Positions 45,720 through 60,000 are shown, counted from the first letter of the stretch. The stretch: 64,000 bases of DNA from Platynereis dumerilii (GCA_026936325.1 JAPTHN010000001.1:72472380-72536379), one strand, 5' to 3'. Numbers and translations are program-made. Notes: generated by a model not told the origin, from the sequence alone.

Positions 45720-46527
45720 TAACCGAGATAAAAATGACTTGTTCTGAAGTCAGTATCGATTACTTTGGCATAAATATAGACGGTAGCTGTGATAAGAGCT
45801 TTCATTTGTATGCAAAGAATCATAGTCTCTCCCATTATTATCAAGACCTCATCTGTTTTTGTAAGATACATAGAGGGAAAAAATGGCGGTGCTTGAACAT
45901 CTATAAGAAGAGTTAAAAGATTGTCTCGTATGAAAATGTGCAACAAAGAAGTCAAATGCAGAGTGCAATATATTATACATGTACATGCAAACACCAACAA
46001 GTGGTGAGAGAAATTTTAACTTTAGATGTCACAGGAAAGATTAAATGAGAACATTTCATAGGATCTACATTATCTGGAAAAAAAAAAAGAAGATAACAAA
46101 AACCAATTATCTGAAAGATTTAAAAAAAAAAATTTACTGGGGCAAAAAAAATGTCGAACCCCGGGTGGGGAAGAAAATGCTTTCAGAGTACCTTTATGGG
46201 CAAAGTCCCAGCTGGATATTGTTCAGGTGTAATGTTAAATTGGTGGCCCATTGTATCAGAGTTTATGCTGGGTAAGTAAAATATCTCTCACATGGGGCAA
46301 ATGTGTAAGAAGTTGAGGACTCCTGCTCTCTCCCCCATCTCACCAATCAACCCTCATGAGCACTCAGAACTGGGCTTATAGGCATCCATTCATCCATCTA
46401 GTTTTTGCTAGGTCTTTCAGACAATCATTACATAGTCCAAATGTATTATTTGAAAGGTGTAATTAAAAAAAATGGCTGAAACAAACAAATTATTTAAAAA
46501 AAAAAATCACAATTATATCAATTTTTA
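45720..46527. other. Between the actin genes, no gene seen
   Basis: A-rich runs near 46078-46150. A short piece at 46405-46450 (GCTAGGTCTTTCAGACAATC) resembles sequence beside repeat R at 32310. Nothing coding. Confidence 0.35.
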
Positions 46528-47042
46528 TTATTATCGTTTTCATAGCTATGTGTTTTTTGAAAACTTCGTTTTGCAGTTAAACCGTGACATCATCGGGTAT
46601 CTGTCAATGTGATTGGTCTGATCTTCAATCTGTGACATTTCAGTTTAGAGTTTGACATCACAGTTATTGACAAAGGAATTTAAAACTGTCAGGCAAGGTT
46701 AATATTTGTGTACAACCATAACTAACAACGCATGTCTAAGCTGATTGTTGCACCTCATTGTTTTCAAAACAAAATGTGTTGCTGTTTTTCACAAGAACCA
46801 GTCATCACAATTTCAAAAAAATTTTTTGACAGTAATTGCAACTCTCCATTGAGGCTAAGTAGTCTGTTTGGTTCAGTTACAGTGCACAGTGAAACATACA
46901 TCATCCAGTCAATGCGCTTTGTCAGTTTCCTGAAATCTGTGCTTGTAATAAACGAAATTATTAAACTGATCTCTGACATCACAGTTTTGGAATGAAGCAA
47001 ATTGCAAACTTGAAAAACATGTAGCTATGAAAACGATAATAA
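46528..47042. mobile_element. 515-bp MITE with TTATTATCGTTTTCATAGC termini
   Basis: Left end TTATTATCGTTTTCATAGC and right end GCTATGAAAACGATAATAA are exact inverses (19 bp) and pairing continues imperfectly. The interior has no gene; the plus-strand 87-codon frame is not protein-like. It sits between the two actin genes. Confidence 0.82.
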
Positions 47043-47159
47043 GAGTATAAGGTGCTTCAAATGAACCTATGTATATATATCATACTTCAATCAATGTCAT
47101 GACATACAATGTAAAATTGTGAATATAAAAAAGAAAAGAAAACCTGTCACGAGAAACTT

Positions 47160-48123
47160 TCTTCAACATCAGAAAAAGCAAATGTTGTACTTACAATTTT
47201 GTGTTTTTTGTGAAGGTTTATTAGTATTTTGGAAATATTGAGCGATTCTTGAGATTGTCGTTTTGAATTCAGCTGAAGGGCTCCTAACTCAGACTAGTGT
47301 CAGTAAAACTCACAAAAATAGCCTTTAGTCATTTTCAGCTGAGCACAGGCAACATACATGTATAGTAAGACATGGTAGATAACACTTATAGTGCAATATA
47401 TAATCATTATAATCAGAAAATGTTTACACATCTGATATATGATACCTTTAAGAGTGATTTTACTTTTTGTAAGAAATCATGCTAAGACTGCTAAGTGCTG
47501 CTTGGCGAATGCTTATTTGTCTTTATCAGCATTGATGTGTGGAAAGAACAAAACAACAAAATGTTTTTAGAAAACAGTATGAGACAACAAAATGTGCAAT
47601 ATTTGACAGATTGTTTTAATTTGATGGAAATAATTTTACAACAAATTCACGTGAAAATGGCTTTTTCTCACATAGTAAAACACCAATATTTCAATAACAG
47701 ACCGACAATATGATCAATGCCAGTTACTTTGCAGCTCATTGTAAGTTCATTTTCTGTCCCAATTCCATTTGAGACTAAATGACCAATGGACATGAAAGCT
47801 ATTCTTTTAGTCCATCCATATTGGTATTATTCTTTGACTTTTGAAAATTTCTCAGCATCAAGTTGGCGCAAATTTTTCAGCTTCACCCAGTAATTTATTT
47901 ATAATGTGATTTTTCAAACACCTATAAATATTGCTTCTCCTTGTTTACATTTCACATAATACTCATAATTTAATATAAATTTACAAAGAGCCAATAACAG
48001 TAAAAAAAATATTGATACAACATCTAGCCAGAATTAACAACAAAATAATTGTTCAAAGATAGGAAGGGTGCCTTGAAAAATATGATATTTACATAATCAT
48101 ATCTAGAATACAAAACAAAAAAT
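47160..48123. other. Downstream flank of actin B, paralogous empty-site region
   Basis: Aligns piecewise with 35480-35621, 36470-36514, 37499-38073 and 40640-40889 downstream of actin A, without the three insertions found there. It documents that the duplication includes about 1 kb beyond the gene. Confidence 0.8.
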
Positions 48124-48320
48124 CTAGAAGCATCTGTGAATAATTGAGGGACCAGCTTCATCATATTCTTTCTTCGAGACCCACATTTGTTGGAAACTTG
48201 CCAGGGATCCCAAAATGGAACCGCCAATCCAGACAGAATACTTCCTCTCGGGGGAGGCAATGACTTTTACATCAAGTGATGCAAGGTTGTTCAACTCCTT
48301 TTTCAGTCTGTCTGCAAGAC
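48124..48320 (-). CDS. Actin-like B exon 5
   Basis: [20 protein letters not shown] ... [16 protein letters not shown] then TAG. Acceptor ATTTTGGCAG. Confidence 0.92.
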
Positions 48321-51300
48321 CTGCCAAAATAATTCGGAAATTACATCATGAATCAGTTGAAAAAACTGTTTGAAATATTTCGTGTGTGGATTAAGGATCT
48401 TGTCTTATTATATGAATCAAAAATCAAATTCTTCCAGATTATTTTTTACAGGAATGAGAAAGACAAAAGTCAAATAACTGTCCGTTAAAAAGTCTTGTTC
48501 TCCATCATATTACAATTTCAGTGAGTCATACCTTAGAAAGAAAAGGAAAATTTCTACATAGGCCTACCGGGATACATAGTAGATCCTCCGGAGAGCACAA
48601 CATTTTGGTAGAGGTCCTTTCTCAAGTCCACATCACACATCATGATGGAATCGTTAGTGAAATGATGTATACCTTGTTGCTCCACTCCTGAAAATACATA
48701 ATGAATAGTACATTGTAGAAGGTGTACAGTGCTAGGGTGCATCAGTTGCCCCTAACCTATTCAGATGTTGATATCTATATGATATGTTTGGAGGCTGGAT
48801 AATAAAAACATGAAAAAAAATCAGCTCAAAATTTTGGTGGGAACAGCCACTTCCAGACTCATGTTTGTATAAAATCGGATTTTTCCAAAAAATCTGAATA
48901 TCTCAGGAACCACTTGACCTAGAGACTTGGGCTCAAAATGTGCGGAATGTCCATATTTATAGTCATGGATGGTAAATCTCTCCAGGATGGTTATTCCGTC
49001 CACCCCCTATTATAGACATACAATTACATTTATTACAGTTTTGTCAACTTGTGTGAGTTTTAAATGGAAGATAAACTTGTTTTTCTAACAATTTTGTCGT
49101 ATTTATAGTGCTAATTGCATCTTGAATGATATTTCAGGTCAATTTAAAAACAGTGAGTGAGTGAGTGAGTGAGTTGGTTTTTTTACGTCTCATCAGCACC
49201 TGAGTGGGCTATTTAGAGACATACTTGGTTTGTGTCAAGGTTCTTGATATGTTAAGTTTGTGAGATGTGTAGGGTGCTTTTTTGTTGCTTGTCAATTTTC
49301 TCTTGGCTGTGCAAGGAAATCATTGGTCTGTTGAGCTGTCTTGATTTGTTGTTTTGGATGGTTTCTTGGACTCAGAAGCCAAAGTTTCTTTCTTCTTCGG
49401 TTGTTGGAGTGACATTTTTCTCTGTAGAGCATAGGATGGTTGACTTTGTTGAATCTTTTTACTGGGTGGTGTACGTAAATCAGATTCAGGATATTTCACA
49501 GTTTCTCCCATCTTTGGTCGGTCTGGTGAAGGCGTTGTCCGTAAGACGTTCTTGAAATGATTCTCCAAAAGTTGAATCCTTCTCCGTGGTGACAAATGTA
49601 GAACTGGTCGTGGGTAATCTGCGTCTTGGTCAATTTTATTCATGTCCTCTTCAACTATGCGCTTGGCTTCAGGAAACGAACATCCTGTGTCAATCTGAAA
49701 TTGTACAATTTCTTTTTCTCTCTTGAAGACTTCACAGCTGTGGCTAAACGCAGGGTGGTCCCCTCTGCAATTGACACAATGCGAGGGCCTGAAACATGGT
49801 TTGTCTCTCGAATGAGTGTGATCTCGATCACCACAATTGGCACAAATTGTGAACCGTCTACATGTTGTGCTGATATGGCCATACAATTGGCAATTGAAAC
49901 AGCGTTTTGGTCGAGGAAAGAGTGGGCAAACTCTGCACTTTTCAAAAGCCACAGGTACTTTCTCGGGTACATTGTTGTTTTTGAATGTCAGTTTTATGGA
50001 TTCATAACCATTTCGTTGGGACAAACGTTTAAATTGTGTAATACCATGTTTTTGGAACCACTTTGTTAGCTGTGAGTCAGAGCATGTCTTGCTCTCTTTC
50101 GAGAAGATAATGCCTCTGCCTGGTTTTTGGAAAGGTTCAATGGAGACTTGTGTATTCGCTATTTCTTTGACAAATGTCAATATCTCTTTTTGTGTGTCAT
50201 TCTGTGGTTGAATTAGAAACGTTCCAGGGTGAAAGCACAGTAAAGGCCTCAATTGCGTTTTGATCAGATAAAAGTAAATTTAGGGTCCTAGAAACCAATT
50301 TCGGATATAAAGAAGAAATAGTGCAATATTTAAGCTTGATCAACAAGTAAATCTGAGAAATTCAGGCATTTTTCATGAGCATACAATTAAAACCATGCCC
50401 TAGGCACTGGGCAGACATTTAAAGTGGGTATAATCTGTCAATTTTAGCATGTAACCAGTGGCCCTTTTTCTGAAGCACCGTCTATTGCAGCAGTGTTGTA
50501 GCCTAATATTAAGTTCACATTCTGCCGGTGACATTATTTGTTTACTGTACCTCCCTGGCCTTCTGTAGGGACCATTGGCAGACTTTTCAATATGATGATT
50601 ACGGCAGACATGACGTCCAAAGGAAAGGTCTGTTTGTAACCACATTTCTGAAAATTTACAGTCAGGGGTCCAAAAGGCTGGCTGGAGGGTATTTTTATGT
50701 AGTAATCAGCCAAATTTGGTGCTTTTGTCCAGATATGACATTGGTTTAATGAATTTCAGCAAAAAAGTTCCAATGGCCACTGATGATTGTAAGATACAAG
50801 AAGTGTGTGTGTGAGTATTTGTTCTTTACGTCTCATCAGCACCTTGTTAGGCTATTTAGAGACATCCTTGGTTTGTATCAAGGGAGTTAATTCAGTTGGA
50901 TTGGTGTTTGGTAATTATTTTGTGTTTCCTGTCTTTGTCTTCATGTTCGTTTGTCTTTGTATTTGTTCTTTTATCACTTGCAAAGCAACAAACAAAAAAT
51001 CATGTTGAATCAAAACAATAATGGCTCCATAAAAATCGTCTGTGAAGTCGTGCTGAGTGACTAGATCAAGTACGTCTTTTTTGGTTGCAAAGGTGTCTCT
51101 TGGCCAACTGTGCATCCTTTGGTTAGTTCGGTCAGTCAGTTTGGCACGCAGTTTTTCAAAGACAGGCATTGGTACCAGATATGAAACTGCCAGATTCAGG
51201 TATTTTTGTACAAACATTGGTCGTTGAATGTCTCCATTTGGTACTCTTCCTTGAAGGAAGCGGAGAAGATATTCTCTGTAAGTGACCTGTTCTGATACTA

Positions 51301-54300
51301 GCTTGTCTTTTCCTTTGTTAACTGGTTGTCGTTCCTTTTCGTTAATTTCTTTCTTTTGTTCTGCTTCCTTGTCTGGTGAATGGTCTTCCCTCACTTCCTC
51401 TTGACTCTCGGCTGTTTCTTCCTCCTGTGGATTCTCTGGACCTTCTTCTTTTTCTGCTTCCTGTGGAACCTCCGGAACCTGTTCCTTTTCTGCCTCTTCA
51501 TCTTCTGCTTCCATGGATTCATTGTCAGGTGTTGTGCTTCTGTCATCATCTGAGTCTTCATTTTCCTCATTTGTGTCTGTTGTAGTTGTGTGTTCTTTGT
51601 CCATTGCTACCTCATGAGGAGCTGTGGCTCCAGCTGATGGGTTTGGTTGTTCAAGGTCTGCCTGGGATGTAGGCCGTTGTGTGGTGGTTGTTGTCTGTGG
51701 AGTGGATGTTTCAGTTGTTCTTCCGGAGTGTCTGTTTGTGTCTTCTATGTTGTCTGTGCGTTGTTTGTGTGATCTGTTGATGCTGTGTTCTTCGAGTTGT
51801 AGCCTTCGTCTGGTTGTTGCATGATGTTGAGGTTGTGGATACCCCGCCATGTCCGCATAGCTTGGAATTCCCGAGTGCTGTTCCACAATCCTTCTCGCCT
51901 CTGGAAAAGATATCGCTTGAGTTGCCTTCAATGTGAGGATTTCTTTTTCTTTTGTCCACTGTTTACACGTTTTGCTGTAAGAGGGGTGATCCTCCTTACA
52001 GTTAACACAAAGAGGAGGGGATGAGCAAGGTTGATCTTTTGATTGGGTGTGGTCCTGGGATCCACAGTGTCCACAAACTTCTTGTCTTTGGCACCACTTG
52101 CTCAGATGACCGAAACGTTGACATTTAAAACATCTTCTTGGATTGGGAATATAAGGTCGTACCTTGCACCGTTCCCATACAACTCAAACACTCTCAGGAA
52201 GAGTAGTGTCTGAAAAGGTCAAGATAAGAAGTTCTCGATGATCCCTCTGCGGGATGCGATGAAAATGTCAGAATTTAAATAGCTAAGTGAGGAGAAAACC
52301 ACCCCCTTACAAGTGTTTAATGTGCGATGTGGCTCGACTATAGTCGGAGTTCCTGCAATACTTGTCAGCTCAAGCAGTCTTTGTGTTTGTTGGTCATTTC
52401 TTGTTTTAAATAAGACAGTTCCATCTCTTTGTTGTGTGGTTTCTGCAGGTTCTCCGACTTTTTGAAGAATTGTCTTGTAGATCGCAAAGGGAGAAAGTTT
52501 GCTTGTTGGATTTAGCACAATGTATCGGTGTCGGTATTCTGACTTCCGCGTGGTCGTTGGTCGATTTAGAAGTTCCGGGTCGATGCAGTCATCCGAGGAT
52601 GACCGCTGCCGTTTTAGTCTGGACTGTGAATTGGAAAGAGAATATGCCATAGGATATTTGGTGTTTCATCCCCCATGCTCCCCACCCACCAAGGAGCCCA
52701 ACAAGGGGAGACAAATATGGGTAGGGCTGAGCCCAGTACCCTAGTCCCAGGGATACATGGGGGATATACTCGTAGAAGGCTAGGTAAGAAATACAGCTGC
52801 AATCATATTTAAAAACATGGCCAGCATGTAGACATGGTCAAAACCTTCTTTGATTGACCCTTCAGCCATGGCCAAATAGGACCGAAGTCCTAATGACAAC
52901 ATGACAAGCCGATTGACTGGACCGGGCCAATCCAGCCTCCCGTCTAGGAGAAATCCAGGCCAAAGTAGTGTATTGTATGGGAGGGACCAACTTAGTCCCA
53001 TCCAACTCAACTACCAGGACCCCTTCATCCTCCGACACGGGTCGCAACCCACGGCAAACAGGTTGCCCCATTTCCGTCGGGGAGACGTGTGCTTGCGCAC
53101 TGTCTCGTGTTGGCCACAAGAGATAGAGGACTTCACTCTTGTGTTACCACCCACCGCCACGAGTAGGCCCGAGACCTGCGGGGGCTACAAGAAGCTTTAA
53201 TGGCTAAAATCGATGTCCGTCCATTACGTCGACAACTGATTTTTTGGTAATTTAAATGAATTAAAGACCAGCTAACACATGAACTGAGATGGAAATGCCA
53301 TGTCTATCTCTCTCTACCCATTTATGCAACTGAAAAATTTAAAAACACAATTAATTTAACTTATACACTGGACACCAGGCCAAAAAGTGTAAATGTCCGT
53401 CCATTACGTCCACAAAAATGTTCAAATTACTCTGGCGACTGATGTTTGGAGGTCTGGTATGTCACGAATAAAGCAGGGATACCATGTTTAGTGACAAATT
53501 TAGATTATTTTAGTGAATGCTGACAAGGATCAAAAGTTGAATTTGTCACAGTTCATGCAAACTGTCCATATCACATCAGCGAAAACTGTCGAAAAGCCAA
53601 TGGTCCATTTCAGCCGAAAAAGCTAGATTTTCATGGAACTTTCATAATGTAGTTCATAGCAGCCCAGAAAATACCTGTCTTGATTTATTAGACAAACATC
53701 ATTCTGTATTCTACACATTATTAGGTTGAAATTGATGTACTACACTGGCACTTTTGATGAGAATAATTATTAGGTCATAAGGGGCCAAATATTGAGGCGC
53801 TTACTGTGCTTTCACCCTCCATTGACTTGATGCTTTATTGTATCTGCTACTGTGTTGTCACAAATGTCCGCAACAATTTCGTACACAGCGATTGCTGATA
53901 GGTTCTCCAGTGATTTTTCAATACCAGTTATCACAAGGCAATTTTCTTCTTTTGGCATGTGTGAGGGGCGGTCAGGGTCAATCAAGTCATCCGAGGATGG
54001 TCTTGTCCGTTGAAATCTTGGTAGTCCAGTCGCAAATTTTTCGATCTCAGCCTGGTTTCCCGCTGAGGGACGCGCACCTTGGTAACCCGGTTGTCGTACG
54101 ATCCGGTTTGGAATCATGGTAAATGACATATTCATTGATATTCCCCTGTAAGGTAGGGGACACACCGTGCATGCACACTGTCTCATGTTGGCCACTAAGG
54201 ATAGAGGTCTTCACCTTAGTGTTACCACCCACCGCCACGAGGAGGCCCGAGACCTGCGGGGGCCAATTTCAAAACAAAAGACAAAATACAATGAAATCCT

Positions 54301-56989
54301 GTGACGTCATCACAACCATTTTGTAAATTACTTGCAGGCATCTTACTGCCCATTTCCATAAAGATAGTCAATTCAAATCCTTGATAGTGAACTTGACCTC
54401 TCTGATTTAATTCATCTATTGTAAGTGCAATCAGTACCCCATTATTCTAGAATCTACACAAATCCTTTCTGAAAGCTAATAAATTGAAACACATGTATTA
54501 TGGCCATTGGACGGATTTACCATCCATGCTGGACGGATTTACCAGCACAAACCTTCAATTTTCGTTGCTATGGTTTTAGCATAATTTTTTTGAATTTAAA
54601 AGTTTTTCTAATGCTAATGATAGCACGAAATGTGCTCTTTCAAGTGGAATAATTTTCATTTTTGTATCTATTCCCTTTGTCCTAGAAATAAAGTTTCAAC
54701 CAAAAGTGGACGGATTTACCCTCCTTGACTCTATGTTCACTTCAATTGAAAGTTTTGAAACTATCCCTCTATCTCTAACGGTTTTTCCGTTATTTGACAA
54801 AAACACAATTATTCTAGGAAATTATGTAAAAAATGGGTATTTATTAAATTTGGGCACTACCCAACGTACATTGATCCTATCTGCATTATTTCTGCCTCAG
54901 ATCATTCACAGAGGATTCATGTATCCATAGTGTACATTTCTAGTGATGGATCTTGTTCAGTCTTGACTTCTGCTTCAAACCGAAGATAGACTTATTCAAT
55001 AAAAAAAACCCAGTTTTTCTGATCTTGCTCTGAAACTATTGGTCCCACAACCAAAGTTACAGTTGTAATGAATATAAACTCATTTATTCTGCACATTTTG
55101 AGTACATTATCAAGTCACTCGGACCATCGGTTCTTGAGTTATGACAATGTTGCAAAATATTGTAATTCCGCTTCATAGAAATATCATTGAAATAAGTATT
55201 GCTCTGGAGGTGGCTGTTCCCATAGGAATTTCAACCTGGAATTTGGTGTGCATGCTCAGGGCACCCAACCTCCTCACACATCACATCTCTTATATTAAAA
55301 TGATAGCGTACGGGATTTATCTCAAGTTATACTCAATGCCAAATCTTCTAATTCACCCTGTGCCTTCCTGAGCATACTGTGGCAGAACTCTCCCCTTTTC
55401 AGGACCATCCAAGTCTTCTACATATCCTAATTGATATCAATTACATTATTTGCGCAGCAGACAATGATTACCATTTCTTTTCCCGCGCAATTCTAAATAT
55501 CACCTGCTGCAGCATAGCAGCAGCAACAGCAGCAGCCCATAGTGCTTGCTAGCCACAGTAAGTATTTACATGTTTATTTCAAAGCTCTGAAAACATCCAG
55601 CAAAGGCAGTGGAAGGGAAGGAAAGTATGAAGATCGTACACAATCATACCGACAGATATATTCAAAGATACATAGATAGATACATAGATAGATCTCTAGA
55701 CACACAAATGCACAGATGGTATATTTGCAAGCACCTATCAAACTGCTCGCACATAACTTTTACCATGGACGTACCATCAAATCTGGACCACAAACTGCAA
55801 TTTGAGAAGGGCAATAAATTGTAAAATAGAGTAATTAAATCAAAGAAACTCAGTCAAAATCCTTTGTTCCTCCTTCGAGGGCTACATTCCTTTGATGTAC
55901 AATGTGCGTAACGATCGGATTCTCTTCACCCCACATTCTCTGACAGCATGCCACTGGTCAGCAGAAAAATATTAATATTGCCCCTTGTGAAGAAAAATAT
56001 GATTTAACTAATATAGACGTTGCGTTCTTATATCATTCTCAAGCTGGCAGCGAGACAAGACAGGTCGTTTTTTCCCTGATAAGATGTGATAACTGAAACT
56101 CAAGTTACAGCCAGTCTCCATTGAAAATCACGGAAATAAATGCAAAAATCCACTCTCACATAACTAAAGATTACACAAAAGCCGTTACTTTCCTAAAGAT
56201 AAGGATGCCTGTTCCTGATTATTCAGATGTTAAGCTCTCTAACCGACTTATTATGATGACCGGCCGCGAGCGGCCACTATGATAACTTTGCTTCCAAACT
56301 TGAGCAGTCAAATCTGTTAATTTGCGAACAATTTGAGATCGCACCAATACCCTGAAACTTAGGCCTAACTGCATTGCTTACTAGTTTGTATAGAACCATG
56401 TTTAAAAGCCGACATCCACATCTACAGATGCGAAATTGAAAAAGAGAAAATATTAATGAAAAGACAGATCAAACTAATCATTATTGTTGATATATTTCTA
56501 CAGATAGATAGACAGATAGATAGATAGATAGACAGATAGATCGATAGATCGGCAGATCGATAGATCTTCAGTAATTAAGGCTATAGATCAGAAATGTGGG
56601 CCGAAAGCAAGATCTACATCTAGATATAGCAAGATCTATATACAGCAAGTTTTAAAGCAAAATAGATAGCAAGATAGATAGCAAGATATATAGGATGTTA
56701 AAAAGATGGATAGCAGGTTAAGGAGACATATACCTGGCACGCTATATAGATGGAAGGGCATAGATTGCACATCAGTTATGCTTTAGCTTCAGCATTTCTG
56801 GAAGTGGGGCTTCGTTGCCTCTATTTCCAGATCTACCATACAAGTTTTCGTGAATTTAAATAAGATATAAACTGTTTGTGAGTTATCCTTATGTATAAAA
56901 TTCCATTTGAGTAAAGTAGTTTATAAAAACGTCATATTCATAGATAGATGGATAGATGGATAGATAGATAGATAGATAGATAGATAGAC

Positions 56990-57058
<69 letters not shown>

Positions 57059-60000
57059 TCATATTTTGATGTATACAGATAGGAGGAGATGGGTTTTGGC
57101 TTCTGAAAATGGAACAACAGAGGGTATTTTGAATCATTACCACCGGCAATTAGGAGACGAGCGTTACGCACATTGTACCTTTAAAGTACCAATGCTTGGT
57201 GTCCAGTTAAGATTGTACGTCCATGCTTTTACAAAGCTGACACGATTCCCTACAGTTGTCTCAAATCCTTTTTATGCCTTTATGAACATTCAATAAGTGC
57301 ACACAACATCTACAAGATCTATCAGAAATCTTTCATTGTATTCCCTTCCAATCTACTCATGCGTAATGTAAGGGCGCCCACCATTCAATACAATTGCACC
57401 TTTCTCATATATACAAATACCTTCGTTTTGCCCACTCTTGAATAAACGAATATCTATCTATCTATCTATCTATCCATCTATCTGTGTCTATCTCTTTCTT
57501 TTGTTCCCTCCAATCTACGGGCAACTCACTAGTTGACATCAAAATCAGAAAAGGTTGCCCGCTAGTGTACACCACCACAAATGTTGTCCCAACCAACAAG
57601 AACAGTACGGGAGTTATCCCAGATGATCGGGAAGTTGGTAGCAAGTGTACAAGCCATCGCACCGGGGCCGTTGCATTATCCACAGTTGTAGATGCAGGAG
57701 ACCATAGGCTGGCACAAGGTTGTGTTTGAAAGGCATGAAAATGCAAGGGATTTGGTCGTGGGAGGAGAAATTCCAACACATGAATGTGTTTGATGGAATT
57801 GACACTGAAAAGTTTAAGGGCTTGGCAGGCTCTCATACATCATTCATGAAATAACAATTTTAAAAATTCATTTCATTCATTAACAAAATTATCTATTACT
57901 AGCATTTACCCATGATATAAATTGTTAATAAAAATGAAACATTTTTGACTGGGAGACCAAAAGAGTAACAGTATTGTGAACAATTTGTTAATTGCGGCAT
58001 ACTGTACGAAGATCCACAAGATACTTATGATAATAGCTCGTAATATCCTGGCAAAATGAAGGTTGAATAGTTGAGGTGATTGCTAATTTAGGAAGCGGAT
58101 TATTTCTACCTGAAAGAGTAGGAAAAATGTCTTATGAATTTTGACCAGAACTGCAAGCGGTTAAAACGCTCGTCTGTTAATGTGAAATCGATCAATTTGT
58201 GGTAGATTATCACGCACAGGCCAATAGCTTTAGCTAATTTTATAACCCTCAGCGACATATTAAGGATACATTGGACAGTAGAAGAATAAAGAAAGATGCA
58301 AAAATGATCACAATCTTGGATTTATCGACATTTTCCTGATCCATGCCCTCAGGCCAATAACTTGACCTAATTTCATAACCCACAGCTAAATAGCTAGGTC
58401 ACAATAGGAAGTTCAAGGATGTCGGGCATTCTGAAGTGGCCATTTGCTGGCCAGCTTTGATTTCTCAACATGTCCATGATTCATACCCATAGGCGAAGAC
58501 CTGTACCCAATTTCATAACTGTAAGCAAAATATTAAGGTCACAATGGGCAGTGCAAGAATGAAGGAAGATCGCTGCCAAAATGGCCGCCACAAAATGGGC
58601 GCCATCTTGGATTTGTCAACATGTTCCCGATCAATACCCACAGGCAATACCTGTACCAAATTTTTTTATTATTATTATTTTTATTCGTACAGGAAAAATT
58701 GTACAATATTATATAGGCAATAATTAATCAGTTGACACATAAATAATTGAGAAATTCATGAATTTCAGAAGCATTTAAGTTTGATTGAAACAGTCCATCT
58801 CGCATCATGGCAAGCTCTCGTACCGCACAGGAGTTTATGCGGCAGTCAAGGGGTTGACAAACTGTATTGCAAGCTGTCATGACAGTACGGATATTGGCAC
58901 AGGTTTCCAAGGTCATCAATGAGTTAGTGTCTATTGCACATTGGATATTTACATAGTTGAGATTTTTTGCAAAGCTGGAATTTTCAGTCTGGGCAGTCAC
59001 CATGTAAAGAAACCTAATCTCATCAGTGCTGTGTTGTAGTGCATTGCATGCAAACTTCACAAATCGTTTCAGGAGCATGTGTGTTGAGCAAAGAGAGCCC
59101 GATAAAACAGGCAGCAAACAACAGTGGGTCCTATATGGGAGTCGCCACACGTCTCTCAAGCACTTTCTCCATGCAGTCCGTATATTTTCGGCTCGGGCAA
59201 TATCACAAATCTGTATTCCATACAGTGACGAACAATATGATAAAAACAGTTTATTTTTGACAGAGGAATGTACTCCTGAAAACCTTGTCCTTAACATATT
59301 GTACTGTTTGTAAAAACTTTGATAAACTCCGTTTGAGTCATCTTTTAGGTTCTGATACACTTCATATCCCAAATGAGTTGTTGATTCTTCCCTTGTGATT
59401 GTTTTACCACAAACTGTGATCTCAGTTCTTGTATTGAGACAAAAGTTACAATGTTTCTTTTGGCAAAATCGAATCAAATGGCTCTTGGCAGCATTAAACA
59501 ATATATTATGCTCTTCAGCATACTCAGTGCAAATGTCAACCATTCGTTCTAATCCAGGAACAGTGGGGCTAAGTAGACACAAATCGTCAGCATAACCCAG
59601 GGTGCCCATAAAATAAGGTCCAACGCAGCAACCATAGGATGATTCACGTAACCTTTGTAACAGACCATCCATGTATACTCCAAAAAGTAGGGGAGATAAC
59701 ACCCCACCCTGTTTTACTCCATTGTTAGCAAGGAACTTGTCTGAAACGCTACCATTCCATGAGACACGGAGAAATTGGTTTGTATACATGTGTATTAGAC
59801 ATCTCAGTATAACTGCATTCGTTCCTCTGTCTCTGAGTGTAGTAAACAGCTTGACATATTCCACTCGATCGAAAGCCTTTGAAACATCTAAAAGTAAAGC
59901 ATAGGCATGACTACCACCATTCATGAAATAAGAAGCACATTGTTGTAATACTCCAGTGCATAATGTTGTTGAGTGTTTCTCTTTAAAGGCGAACTGTAAG

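Larger units (their letters stand above)
50227..53817. mobile_element. 3.6-kb TIR DNA transposon inserted in LINE copy C, TCCA target duplication
   Basis: Ends GGGTGAAAGCACAGTAAAGG (50227) and its inverse ...TTACTGTGCTTTCACCC (53817) share about 28 imperfect bases. TCCA precedes (50223-50226) and follows (53818-53821). Without LINE copy D its own sequence is about 1.2 kb, with no transposase, so it is non-autonomous. A 4-bp duplication is known for Chapaev, Sola, Ginger and Academ; I do not choose among them. The interior includes two copies of GTCCGTCCATTACGTC (about 53218 and 53395). Confidence 0.85.
49153..54264 (-). mobile_element. ORF1-only LINE (HAL1-like), copy C, split by a DNA transposon
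   Basis: Minus strand. The 5' end GGCCCCCGCAGGTCTCGGGC lies at 54264, ORF1 in two parts (about 54131-53822 and 50222-49320), a short 3' UTR with CACTCAGGTGCTGATGAGAC, and a (CTCA)n tail. Flanks AATTTAAAAACA (49141-49152) and AATTTCAAAACA (54265-54276) are a 12-bp target duplication with one mismatch. ORF1 is gag-like with CCHC knuckles ([38 protein letters not shown]), as in the I/jockey group. There is no endonuclease or RT: without the 3.6-kb insert the element is about 1.5 kb. Confidence 0.85.

Noticed and set aside
46732-46995. 87-codon plus-strand frame
   Set aside because: Lies inside the 515-bp MITE and shows no protein-like pattern.
56889-57171. Open frames rich in YLSIYLSI
   Set aside because: Translation of the pure GATA microsatellite at 56940-57058.
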